DNA from: Mycobacterium numidiamassiliense
GTDB taxonomy: Bacteria; Actinomycetota; Actinomycetes; Mycobacteriales; Mycobacteriaceae
Direction: 5' to 3'
Assembly: GCF_900157365.1 (NCBI RefSeq)
Contig: NZ_FUEZ01000004.1
Span: 2,281,066 to 2,345,065 of the forward strand
Length of the DNA: 64,000 bases
The notes beneath the pieces were generated by a model that did no database searches, was not told the DNA's origin, and saw nothing but the letters and a program-made list of their open reading frames with translations. This document shows, in pieces, positions 31,976 to 40,481 of the stretch. The stretch's first letter is position 1. Every line of letters starts with the position of its first letter. Made by a program: the position numbers and the translations under genes.

Positions 31976-32596
31976 ATGGACGCATCGACCACCGGACCGC
32001 GGATCACGGCGAAGGGTCAGATCACCCGGCAGCGCATCATTAGCACCGCCGCCGGACTGTTTCACCTCCACGGCATCAGCGCCACCCGGCTCGACGACGT
32101 CAAAGACGCCGCCGGCGTCAGCAGTTCACAGCTTTACCTGTATTTCGCGGACAAAGACGCCCTGGTCAAGGCGGTCATCGCGTATCAGACCGACATGATG
32201 GTGGACATCCAACGCACCGCCAACTTCAAGACCAAGGCCGGCCGGCGCGCCTGGCGGGACTCGATCGTCGACACGCAACGCCGGCGAAACTGTGAAGGCG
32301 GCTGCCCGCTGGGCTCGTTGACCTACGAAGTCACCAAACCCGACGCCGACGCCCGAGACATCATCGCCGCCAGTTTCCGCCGCTGGCAGGAGATCCTGGA
32401 ATCGGATCTGCGGATGCTGCAGTCCAGCGGGAAACTGTCCTACGAGCAGACCCCCCAGAAGTTGGCCATGGCCAGCATCGCCGCGGTGCAAGGCGGACTT
32501 CTGCTCTGCCAGGTACAGCGCAGCACCGAGCCGCTGGAAGCCGCCCTGGACTCCATATTGGAGTTCATCGATGCCCTGTCCCTGCCCGCTCCTTAA
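31976..32596 (+). CDS. TetR-family regulator, divergent from SDR pair
   Basis: A 206-residue regulator with helix-turn-helix ARLDDV-like core at about residues 38-62 (TRLDDVKDAAGVSSSQLYLYF) and a C-terminal domain with CEGGCPLGSL, found in regulators of the TetR_C_6/LfrR-like kind. ATG 31976 fits the domain start; the frame extends to 31541 without support. The palindrome at 31771-31794 is its probable target, controlling the SDR pair. Confidence 0.85.
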   Translation: MDASTTGPRITAKGQITRQRIISTAAGLFHLHGISATRLDDVKDAAGVSSSQLYLYFADKDALVKAVIAYQTDMMVDIQRTANFKTKAGRRAWRDSIVDTQRRRNCEGGCPLGSLTYEVTKPDADARDIIAASFRRWQEILESDLRMLQSSGKLSYEQTPQKLAMASIAAVQGGLLLCQVQRSTEPLEAALDSILEFIDALSLPAP

Positions 32597-32642
32597 CTGC
32601 TCGCGGGGGCCGTCGCTCGCGACGGGCCGCCGAACAGGCAGA

Positions 32643-32668
32643 GGACCCGCTGATTAAGAGTCAGCTGC
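32643..32668. repeat. 26-bp tRNA-Lys segment, copy 2 (attachment-site scar)
   Basis: Exact copy of 5277-5302, the anticodon-arm region of tRNA-Lys, in the same orientation. The surrounding sequence does not fold as a tRNA. It sits 46 bp after the TetR stop, at the edge of a block with foreign-looking DNA. Confidence 0.75.
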
Positions 32669-32779
32669 CTCGAGCGGCGGCTTGGCAGTCGCAACTCGCT
32701 GGCCAGACCCGGCTCACCGTCGGCGCCGCCCATGCCCTGGCAGTTGTTCGCGAAGCTGGGCCCGCTTAGTTGCCACCGA

Positions 32780-33000
32780 GCGCGGATGAATGGCAATCAA
32801 CTCAACCGACCAAACACCCTATTCTCCAACACTTCTCAATAACAACCAAGCCATGTCAACATCACCACTACCGCCCCATCCATCTGGTCTAATTCCCAAA
32901 ACAGTTACACTGCAACAAGTTACAGTCACGACATCCGAAAATACTGCTGGCACATTTACACAAGGGTGCGAGAATGACTGCGGCGCAGCAAGCGTCGAAG
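32780..33000. other. AT-rich non-coding stretch of likely foreign origin
   Basis: About 220 bp are clearly richer in A and T than the rest of the window, with CAGTTACA/AAGTTACA motif repeats near 32905-32932. A frame from 32790 exists but has no ribosome site or domain. Position directly upstream of a relaxase remnant suggests plasmid or integrative element DNA, possibly near a transfer origin. No gene is supported in 32669-33024. Confidence 0.5.
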
Positions 33001-33024
33001 CCCCGGCTGTGAGCAGATTCGCTG

Positions 33025-33180
33025 TTGTTAACCATTTCGAAGCTCATGCGGTGGTCGATCAACTACTACATCGACACCGCGAAGACAGCTGAGCGCGCCA
33101 CCTCCGATCTGCAGCGCACTAACGGTGGATTGGGGGAGTGCTACTCCGAGCACGAGACCCAGACCGGAAACCCACTCCGA
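33025..33180 (+). pseudogene. 5' fragment of a MobF (TrwC-like) conjugative relaxase
   Basis: From TTG 33025 the frame reads MLTISKLMRWSINYYIDTAK, then GGLGECYSEHETQT. This matches the N-terminus of actinobacterial MobF relaxases (..RWSINYY.DTA.AA..A..D....GGLGEYYSEHETRTP..). Intact relaxases run to hundreds or more than a thousand residues, but the similarity ends near 33165, about 20 bp from the 3' end of tRNA-Arg, and the frame then runs into the tRNA and stops at 33216. It is the truncated end of a conjugative element. Confidence 0.65.
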
Positions 33181-33184
33181 CCAG

Positions 33185-33258
33185 TGCCCCCGGCACGACT
33201 CGAACGTGCGACCTAGGGATTAGAAGGCCCTTGCTCTATCCACCTGAGCTACGGAGGC
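33185..33258 (-). tRNA. tRNA-Arg(TCT)
   Basis: Minus-strand cloverleaf with acceptor GCCTCCG/CGGGGGC (one G-T pair), anticodon loop CTTCTAA (TCT), and T-arm GCACG/CGTGC. CCA is not encoded. The anticodon stem has four good pairs and a C31-T39 mismatch next to the loop. Its 3' end faces the relaxase remnant. Confidence 0.9.
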
Positions 33259-33293
33259 AATGCGCAGGTCAGTCTATCGAACAGCGGCCGGTA

Positions 33294-33335
33294 CGCCGAC
33301 CCGCCGCCGCGACGCGCCGACCCGCCGTCGCGACG
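33294..33335. repeat. Two 21-bp tandem repeat units
   Basis: A 21-bp GC-rich unit beginning CGCCGACCCGCCG occurs twice in tandem with one difference, just upstream of the tRNA-Arg 5' end. Confidence 0.7.
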
Positions 33336-33464
33336 CGCCTGAAAAACCTTCCCATGCGCCAATTATCGGCTATGGTGGGGCCCTCGACACACGTACATCA
33401 CCGGCTGGTAAACAGCCGTTAACCGCAACGAGGCGTGTGCATAGCGTCGAGGGGTGACGTTGTA

Positions 33465-34712
33465 ATGAGCGTGGTCATGAGCATGACTTCGCGGTATGCA
33501 CGGGCGGGTGCCCAAGCGCTGCGAATGGCATCCGATGCCCAAGGTACCTATCGCGCCAGCGCCTTATTACTGCGTGGCTCACCGTCGGCGCTGGGCTGGT
33601 TCGCCGGCTGGCTCTCGACCGAATTCCCCCCGCATGTGGTCACCGGACACGCGCTGTCCCGGGTGTCGCGCCCGTCCATCGGCGAAGTCGGCAAGACCTG
33701 GGCCGCGCAGCGGGCCGACGAAGCCCTCACAGCCGCCCTGGTGGAGTCTTTTGGACCGGACTTTGGTGACCAGGTTTATCACCCGACCAGCGAGGAGTCC
33801 GAGTGCGCGCCCCGCGGCGGGTGGTTGCACCGCCCTGGGCCCCATCGCCGGTACGCAGCGCAGACTTCGGACATCTCATACGGCCCCGGTGGCCGCGACA
33901 ACCTGCTCGACATCTGGCGACGCCACGACATGGCGCCGGGCCGGCGTGCACCGGTGCTCATTCAGGTCCCCGGCGGGGCGTGGGCCGTCAACGGCAAGCG
34001 CGGACAGGCGTACACGCTGATGAGCCGGATGGTCGAACTCGGCTGGATCTGCGTATCGATCGACTACAGCAAAAGCCCGCGCAGCACCTTTCCCGCCCAC
34101 CTCATTGACGTCAAGCGGGCCATCGCCTGGGTCCGCGAGAACATCGCCGACTACGGCGGCGACCCTGACTTCATCGCGATCACCGGCGGCTCAGCGGGTG
34201 GGCATCTCGCATCGTTGGCCGCGCTTACGCCCAACGACCCGACGTTTCAGCCCGGGTTCGAAGACGCCGACACGACGGTCCAGGCCGCGGTGCCGTATTA
34301 CGGCGTCTACGACTTCACCAACGCCGAAGTCATGCACGAGCTGATGCTGCCGTTCCTGGAGCACTTCGTCATGCGGGCCCGCTACGCCGAGAAGCCCGAA
34401 CGCTTCCAGGCGGCGTCGCCAATTTCCTACGTGCACAAGCAAGCACCGCCATTCTTCGTGCTGCACGGTGAGAAAGACGAGCTGGTTCCGTGCAGCCAGG
34501 CCCGGACCTTCTGCGCGGCCATGCGCGACGCCGGAGCCGCCACCGTGGCCTACGCCGAGCTGGCCAATGCCCACCACGCCTTCGACATCCTCTCCACGGT
34601 CCGATCGCGGCTCGCGGCCAATGCCGTCGCCGACTTCCTGGGCATCGCCTACGGGCAGCGGGAGAGCGCGCTCATCGATTCGTGGCCGCTCTCGGCGACA
34701 CCGGCCAGCTGA
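33465..34712 (+). CDS. lipQ: Carboxylesterase LipQ
   Basis: A 415-residue alpha/beta hydrolase (Rv2485c homologue, about 421). The oxyanion-hole region reads VPGGAW rather than HGGGW, and the nucleophile elbow is GGSAGG. Late Asp (EKDELVP) and His (NAHHAFD) complete the triad, in the manner of the hormone-sensitive-lipase-like group. ATG 33465 follows GAGGGG at 10 bp; the frame opens at GTG 33435. It precedes the acyltransferase cluster on the same strand, after 184 bp. Natural substrate unknown. Confidence 0.88.
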   Translation: MSVVMSMTSRYARAGAQALRMASDAQGTYRASALLLRGSPSALGWFAGWLSTEFPPHVVTGHALSRVSRPSIGEVGKTWAAQRADEALTAALVESFGPDFGDQVYHPTSEESECAPRGGWLHRPGPHRRYAAQTSDISYGPGGRDNLLDIWRRHDMAPGRRAPVLIQVPGGAWAVNGKRGQAYTLMSRMVELGWICVSIDYSKSPRSTFPAHLIDVKRAIAWVRENIADYGGDPDFIAITGGSAGGHLASLAALTPNDPTFQPGFEDADTTVQAAVPYYGVYDFTNAEVMHELMLPFLEHFVMRARYAEKPERFQAASPISYVHKQAPPFFVLHGEKDELVPCSQARTFCAAMRDAGAATVAYAELANAHHAFDILSTVRSRLAANAVADFLGIAYGQRESALIDSWPLSATPAS

Positions 34713-34896
34713 TCGCGCAGATCAACTGCCAGCCACAACGTCTCATCCGTCGGGTCGCGGCAGCGGCCTTAGCAACTGAATCGTGCCTTTCACCGCCGCG
34801 GCAACCCGACTAGCGTTGGTGTGGCAATTGGGTGAGCAGTGCCGAGGCAGGAGGCGTGTGCGGCAGTGACGCGGTTAGCGCTTCGAGTTGATCATC

Positions 34897-36369
34897 ATGA
34901 CTGAGCCCTTCGTGGCCAGTGGATTGTCCGACGAGCTTGGACCGGTCGACTACCTGCTGCATCGCGGTGAAGCCAATCCCCGGACTCGGTCGGGGATCAT
35001 GGCGCTCGAACTCCTGGACAGCACGCCGGACTGGGAGCGGTTCCGCACCCGATTCGAGAACGCCTCCCGGCGGGTGCTGCGATTGCGGCAGAAAGTCGTG
35101 GTGCCGACGCTGCCGACGGCCAACCCGCGCTGGGTGGTGGATCCCGACTTCAACCTGGACTTCCACGTCCGCCGGGTGCGGGTGTCGGAACCCGGCACGC
35201 TGCGTGAGGTATTCGACCTCGCCGATCTCATCCTGCAGTCGCCGCTGGACATATCCCGGCCGCTGTGGACGGCCACCCTCGTCGAGGGCCTGCCCGACGG
35301 CAAGGCCGCGACGTTGCTGCATGTCAGCCATGCGGTCACCGACGGCGTCGGCGGCGTCGAGATGTTCGCCGAGATCTACGACCTGGAGCGCGATCCGCCG
35401 GCCCGGCCGACGCCGCCGTTGCCGGTCCCGCAGGACCTGTCGGGCAACGATCTGATGCGGGAGGGCTTCAATCGCCTCCCGATCGCCGTGGTCGGCAGTG
35501 CGTTGAACGCACTGTCCGGGGCGGTGTCGGTAGCCGGACGGGCGATTCTGGAACCGGTGTCCACGGTGTCGGGAATTGTGAACTACGCGGTATCCGGCAT
35601 GCGGGTGCTCAACCGCGCCGCCGAGCCGTCGCCGCTGCTGCGCCGGCGCAGTCTGGCCACCCGTTCCGAAGCGATCGACATTCCGCTGTCCGATCTGCAC
35701 AAGGCCGCGAAGGCCGGTGGGGGATCGATCAACGACGCGTATCTCGCCGGCCTGTCGGGCGCCTTGCGGCGCTATCACGAGGCGCTCGGTGTGCCGATCG
35801 GCACGCTGCCGATGGCGGTGCCCGTCAGCCTGCGGGCCGACGCCGATACCGCCGGGGGCAATCGGTTCACCGGCGTCAACCTGGCCGCGCCGATCGGTAC
35901 CGCGGACCCGATTTCCCGGATGCAGAAGATCCGGGCGCAGATGACACAGCGCCGCGACGAGCCCGCAATGAACATCATCGGTTCGATGGCGCCGGTGCTC
36001 AGTGTGCTCCCCACCGCGGTGTTGGAGGGGATCACCGGCTCGGTGGTCGGCGCGGACGTACAAGCCAGCAATGTCCCGGTGTACCCCGGAGACACCTACA
36101 TCGCCGGCGCAAAGGTCCTGCGGCAGTATGGGATTGGTCCGCTGCCAGGTGTGGCGATGATGGTGGTGCTGATTTCCCGGGGCGGATGGTGCACGATCAC
36201 CGTGCGCTACGACAGGGCTTCCGTGCGCGACGAGGCGCTGTTCGCCCAATGCTTGCTGGAGGGTTTCAACGAGATTCTCGCCTTGGCCGGTGATCCGGCG
36301 CCGCGCGCAGTACCCGCTTCCTTTGTCGCACAAGCAGATTCGGAGTCGCGATCGGTGTCAGGTTCATGA
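34897..36369 (+). CDS. Wax ester synthase/diacylglycerol acyltransferase (Rv2484c family)
   Basis: A 490-residue WS/DGAT enzyme that makes triacylglycerol or wax esters from acyl-CoA. The active-site motif HHxxxDG is present as SHAVTDG with H145, D149 and G150; the first, non-essential H is S. PLDISRPLWTATLVEGL is the conserved block before it, and NDAYLAGLSGALR is the second. ATG 34897 is chosen over TTG 34888. The stop overlaps the plsC start (ATGA), so the three genes form one glycerolipid unit. Confidence 0.9.
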   Translation: MTEPFVASGLSDELGPVDYLLHRGEANPRTRSGIMALELLDSTPDWERFRTRFENASRRVLRLRQKVVVPTLPTANPRWVVDPDFNLDFHVRRVRVSEPGTLREVFDLADLILQSPLDISRPLWTATLVEGLPDGKAATLLHVSHAVTDGVGGVEMFAEIYDLERDPPARPTPPLPVPQDLSGNDLMREGFNRLPIAVVGSALNALSGAVSVAGRAILEPVSTVSGIVNYAVSGMRVLNRAAEPSPLLRRRSLATRSEAIDIPLSDLHKAAKAGGGSINDAYLAGLSGALRRYHEALGVPIGTLPMAVPVSLRADADTAGGNRFTGVNLAAPIGTADPISRMQKIRAQMTQRRDEPAMNIIGSMAPVLSVLPTAVLEGITGSVVGADVQASNVPVYPGDTYIAGAKVLRQYGIGPLPGVAMMVVLISRGGWCTITVRYDRASVRDEALFAQCLLEGFNEILALAGDPAPRAVPASFVAQADSESRSVSGS

Positions 36370-38084
36370 GCGCTGCTGATAGCCACGAGACATCAACGCC
36401 GGCAGGTGATTTGCGGTTACCTGGCTCGGTTGCCGAGATTCTCGCCAGTCCTGCCGGCCCCAAAGTCGGCGCATTCTTTGACCTGGATGGAACCTTGGTC
36501 GCCGGCTTCACCGCGGTCATCCTCACCCAAGAGCGCCTGCGGAAACGCGACATGGGTGTGGGTGAGTTGCTCAGCATGGTGCAGGCAGGCCTGAACCATC
36601 GGCTCGGACGTCTCGAGTTCGAAGACCTGATCGGCAAGGCCGCCTCGGCACTCGCCGGGAGATTGATCGACGACTTGGAGGAGATCGGCGAGCGGCTGTT
36701 CGTCCAGAGGATCGAGTCCCGGATCTACCCGGAGATGCGCGAGCTGGTGCGGGCCCACGTGGCGCGCGGCCACACCGTGGTGCTCAGCTCGTCGGCGCTG
36801 ACCATCCAGGTCAACCCGGTCGCCAACTTCCTGGGGATCGTGAACACGCTGACCAACAAGTTCGAGACCAATGACGACGGGCAGCTCACCGGCGAAGTCG
36901 TGGCGCCGATCCTGTGGGGGCCCGGGAAAGCCGCTGCGGTACAACGGTTTGCGGCCGAGAACGGCATCGACCTCAAGGACAGCTACTTCTACGCCGACGG
37001 TGACGAGGATGTCGCCCTGATGTACTTGGTCGGCAATCCGCGACCCACCAACCCCGAAGGCAAGATGGCCGCCGTCGCCAAGCGGCGCGGCTGGCCGATC
37101 CTGAAATTCAGCAGCCGGGGTACCGTCGGCATCCGCAGGCAGGTGCGAACGATTGCCGGACTGGGCTCGATGTTCCCGGTCGGGGCCGGCGCCGTGGCGA
37201 TGGGCTTGCTGACCGGCAGCCGGCGACGCGGCGCCAATTTCTTTACCTCCAACTTTTCCCAGTTGGTCCTGGCGACCACCGGCGTGGAACTTAACGTGAT
37301 CGGACGAGAAAACCTCAACGCGCAGCGTCCCGCCGTCTTTATCTATAACCACCGCAATCAGGTTGACCCGGTCATTGCCGGTGCGCTGGTGAAAGACAAC
37401 TGGGTTGCGGTGGCCAAGAAGGAGTTGCAAAAGAACCCCATCATGGCGCTCCTCGGCAAGGCCCTGGACGGTGTGTTCATCGACCGCGACGATGCGACCG
37501 CCGCGGTGGAGACGATGCGCACGGTCGAAGATCGAGCCAAAAACGGGCTCTCGATCCTGATGGCTCCGGAAGGCACCCGGCTCGACACCACCGAGGTCGG
37601 GCCGTTCAAAAAGGGGCCGTTCCGTCTGGCGATGGCGGCGGGGATCCCGATCGTCCCCATCGTCATCCGTAACGCGGAGATCGTCGCCGCTCGGAATTCC
37701 GCCACGATAAATCCGGGTACCGTCGACGTCGCGGTGTTTCCGCCAATCCCCTTGCAGGACTGGACACTTGACACGCTGCCCGAGCACATTGCCCAGGTGC
37801 GCCAGCTGTATCTGGACACGTTGGCCAACTGGCCCGTCGACGAGCTGCCCGCGGTCGCTCTCTACGCCGGGAAGAAGGCGGCGAAGAAGGCGCCGACGAA
37901 GAAGGCCGCGGCCAAGCCGGTCGCGAAAGCCGCCGCAAGAAAAGCCCCGGCGAAGAAGGCCGTGGCCAAGAAGGCCGTGGCCAAGAAGGCTGCGGCCAAG
38001 AAGCCTGCGACCGGCCCGGCTGCAAGGGCGGGCAAGAACGGCAGCGCCGACCCGACAACCGCTGGGCCCGAAGGAAACACGTGA
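36366..38084 (+). CDS. plsC: Bifunctional HAD phosphatase/1-acylglycerol-3-phosphate acyltransferase
   Basis: A 572-residue fusion (Rv2483c homologue). Residues about 30-250 form a SerB-like HAD hydrolase (D39-L-D41-G-T nucleophile motif). Residues about 300-480 form a PlsC acyltransferase with NHRNQVD (H-x4-D) and APEGTRL. A membrane-like segment lies between them. The last 75 residues are a Lys/Ala-rich tail (499 to about 545: repeated AKKAxAKK) like histone H1 or the HupB tail. It should acylate lysophosphatidate and may dephosphorylate a lipid phosphate. It overlaps both neighbours by 4 bp. Confidence 0.9.
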   Translation: MSAADSHETSTPAGDLRLPGSVAEILASPAGPKVGAFFDLDGTLVAGFTAVILTQERLRKRDMGVGELLSMVQAGLNHRLGRLEFEDLIGKAASALAGRLIDDLEEIGERLFVQRIESRIYPEMRELVRAHVARGHTVVLSSSALTIQVNPVANFLGIVNTLTNKFETNDDGQLTGEVVAPILWGPGKAAAVQRFAAENGIDLKDSYFYADGDEDVALMYLVGNPRPTNPEGKMAAVAKRRGWPILKFSSRGTVGIRRQVRTIAGLGSMFPVGAGAVAMGLLTGSRRRGANFFTSNFSQLVLATTGVELNVIGRENLNAQRPAVFIYNHRNQVDPVIAGALVKDNWVAVAKKELQKNPIMALLGKALDGVFIDRDDATAAVETMRTVEDRAKNGLSILMAPEGTRLDTTEVGPFKKGPFRLAMAAGIPIVPIVIRNAEIVAARNSATINPGTVDVAVFPPIPLQDWTLDTLPEHIAQVRQLYLDTLANWPVDELPAVALYAGKKAAKKAPTKKAAAKPVAKAAARKAPAKKAVAKKAVAKKAAAKKPATGPAARAGKNGSADPTTAGPEGNT

Positions 38085-40444
38085 CCCAACCGGCCGCAGA
38101 TACCAGCGCGGTCTTGACCGCGCAACATGCGCTGGTATTGGCGTCCATGGACTCCGACGTCGAAACGCAGCTGGTGATGGATTGGCTGGATCGGCAGCGG
38201 ATCCGCAACCCCGGCGCGAAGTTCGACCTCTTGAAACTGCCGTCCGCTGACGCGCCGCCGACCGACCTGACGCAGCTCGTCCAGCAGCTCGAGTCGGCCG
38301 ACGACCGGTCGATCGTGCCGGTGCGGGTCTTCTGGCTGCCGGCCCCGGATCGCGGCAGAATCGCCACCCTCGCTGGGCTGCTGCCGAACCGAGATCCCTA
38401 CCATCCCAACCGGCGTCAGCAGCGCCAGATCGTCCGCGACGATCCCGGCCGGGCCCGCGTGGTGGCCGGCGAGGCGGCCAAGGCATCCGAACTGCGCCAG
38501 CAGTGGCGCGACACCACCGTCGGCGAGGACCAGCGCGATTTCGCCCAGTTCGTCGCGCGCCGCGCCGTCTTGGCGATCGAGCGCGCCGAATACCGCATCC
38601 TCGGACCGCAGTACAAGTCGCCGCGGCTGGTGAAGCCAGAGATCCTGGCGTCCGCACGATTTCGCGCCGGCCTGGCGAAAATCCCTGGCGCAACCGTCGA
38701 CGAAGCCGGCGAGATGCTCGACGAACTCTCCACCGGGTGGAGCAGAGCGTCGGTCGACCTGGTGTCCGGCCTGGGCAGATTGATCAGCCGCGGCTTCGAA
38801 CCGGAAATCGACTACGACGAATATCAAGTCGCGGCGCTGCGCGCCGGGCTGGAAGTGCATCCGGCGGTGCTGCTGTTCTCACACCGGTCCTACATCGACG
38901 GGGCGGTGGTGCCGGTCGCAATGCAGGAGAACCGGCTGCCCCCGGTGCATGTGTTCGCGGGAATCAACCTGTCCTTCGGGCTGATGGGACCGCTGCTGCG
39001 CCGTTCCGGTGTCATCTTCATCCGCCGCAACATCGCCGATAACCCGCTCTACAAATACGTGTTGCGCGAATACGTCGGCTACATCGTGGAAAAGCGATTC
39101 AACCTGAGCTGGTCCATCGAGGGCACCCGCTCGCGCACCGGCAAGATGCTGCCGCCCAAGCTTGGTCTGATGAGCTACGTGGCCGACGCTTACCTGGATG
39201 GCCGCAGCGAAGACATTCTCCTGCAACCGGTTTCGATCAGCTTCGATCAGCTACACGAGACGGCCGAGTACGCCGACTATGCCCGCGGCGGCGAGAAGAC
39301 ACCCGAGGGCGTTGGCTGGCTGTACAACTTCATCAAGGCCCAGGGCGAACGCAACTACGGCAAGATCTATGTCCGCTTCCCGGAAGCGGTTTCGATGCGG
39401 CAGTACCTCGGCCCATCGCACGGCCAGCCGGTCGGAGATAATGATGCGAAACGACTTGCGCTGCAGAAGATGTCGTTCGAAGTCGCATGGCGAATTCTGC
39501 GGGCGACACCGGTGACGGCGACGGGTCTGGTGTGTGCGCTGCTGCTCACCACTCACGGTGCGGCGCTGACCCTTGGTCAGCTGCACCACACGTTGCAAGA
39601 CTCGCTGGATTACCTGGACCGCAAACAAACTCCGGTATCGACGAGTGCGCTGCGGCTGCGCACCCGCGACGGTGTGCGTGCCGCGGTCGACGCCTTGTCG
39701 AACGGGCATCCGATCACCCGGGTCGACAGTGGGCGTGAGCCGGTGTGGCGCATCGCGCCCGACGATGAGCTTGCTGCGGCGTTCTACCGGAACTCGGTCA
39801 TTCACACCTTTTTGGAGACCTCGATCGTCGAGCTTGCCCTGGCGCACGTCCGGAACGACACGGCCGCTCAGGGCGATCGCATGGAGGCGTTCTGGGCCCA
39901 GGCGATGCGGTTGCGCGATCTGCTGAAATTCGATTTCTATTTCGCCGACTCGGCGGCGTTCCGCGACAACATCGCCGAAGAGATGGCATGGCACGACGAC
40001 TGGCAGGCCCACGTCGCCGCCGGGGGCGACGAGATCGACGCCATGCTGTTTGCCAAGCGCCCATTGATGTCGGACGCGATGCTGCGAGTGTTCTTCGAGG
40101 CCTATGAGATTGTTGCCGACGTGCTGCGCGATGCTCCCGCCGATATCGGCGAGAAGGAGCTGACCGAGCTGGCGCTCGGCGTCGGCCAGCAGTACGTGGC
40201 CCAAACTCGGGTCCGCAGCTGCGAATCGGTATCGACCCTGCTGTTCGCCACCGCGCGCCAGGTGGTCGTCGACCAGAAGCTGGTCGCCCCGGCCGGCGAT
40301 CTCGCCGAACGCCGCGTCGCTTTCCGACGCGAATTGCGCGCAATTGTGCGAGATTGCGATTATGTCGGGCGCATCGCGCGCGATCAGTTCGTCGCCCGCG
40401 AATTCAAAGCCCGCCAGGAAGACCCTGCCCGGCAAGCCGGGTAG
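38081..40444 (+). CDS. plsB2: Glycerol-3-phosphate acyltransferase
   Basis: A 787-residue PlsB-type acyltransferase that catalyses the first acylation of glycerol-3-phosphate at the membrane. Motif I is SHRSYID (H268, D273), motif II is GVIFIRRN, and motif III is EGTRSRTGK. The start is GTG at 38081, overlapping the plsC stop by 4 bp. Length is close to Rv2482c (789). Together with the WS/DGAT and PlsC it gives a route from glycerol-3-phosphate toward triacylglycerol. Confidence 0.94.
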   Translation: MTQPAADTSAVLTAQHALVLASMDSDVETQLVMDWLDRQRIRNPGAKFDLLKLPSADAPPTDLTQLVQQLESADDRSIVPVRVFWLPAPDRGRIATLAGLLPNRDPYHPNRRQQRQIVRDDPGRARVVAGEAAKASELRQQWRDTTVGEDQRDFAQFVARRAVLAIERAEYRILGPQYKSPRLVKPEILASARFRAGLAKIPGATVDEAGEMLDELSTGWSRASVDLVSGLGRLISRGFEPEIDYDEYQVAALRAGLEVHPAVLLFSHRSYIDGAVVPVAMQENRLPPVHVFAGINLSFGLMGPLLRRSGVIFIRRNIADNPLYKYVLREYVGYIVEKRFNLSWSIEGTRSRTGKMLPPKLGLMSYVADAYLDGRSEDILLQPVSISFDQLHETAEYADYARGGEKTPEGVGWLYNFIKAQGERNYGKIYVRFPEAVSMRQYLGPSHGQPVGDNDAKRLALQKMSFEVAWRILRATPVTATGLVCALLLTTHGAALTLGQLHHTLQDSLDYLDRKQTPVSTSALRLRTRDGVRAAVDALSNGHPITRVDSGREPVWRIAPDDELAAAFYRNSVIHTFLETSIVELALAHVRNDTAAQGDRMEAFWAQAMRLRDLLKFDFYFADSAAFRDNIAEEMAWHDDWQAHVAAGGDEIDAMLFAKRPLMSDAMLRVFFEAYEIVADVLRDAPADIGEKELTELALGVGQQYVAQTRVRSCESVSTLLFATARQVVVDQKLVAPAGDLAERRVAFRRELRAIVRDCDYVGRIARDQFVAREFKARQEDPARQAG

Positions 40445-40469
40445 TGCGGGCTCCCCGGGGCACCGCTCA

Positions 40470-40475
40470 TACGCT
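40470..40475 (+). promoter_or_regulatory. -10 element of a leaderless transcript
   Basis: TACGCT, then GGACGC and ATG at 40482. Confidence 0.5.
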
Positions 40476-40481
40476 GGACGC

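Noticed and set aside
32790..33092. 100-codon plus-strand frame in the AT-rich stretch
   Set aside because: No ribosome site, no domain, low-complexity Asn/Thr/Ser composition, and it runs into the relaxase remnant in another frame.
33294..33335. MIRU-like minisatellite near tRNA-Arg
   Set aside because: Only two 21-bp units are present, too few to call a minisatellite locus; listed as a simple repeat.
36417..38693. 758-codon minus-strand open frame
   Set aside because: It is antisense to plsC and plsB2 with intact motifs, and its translation is arginine-rich without recognisable domains.
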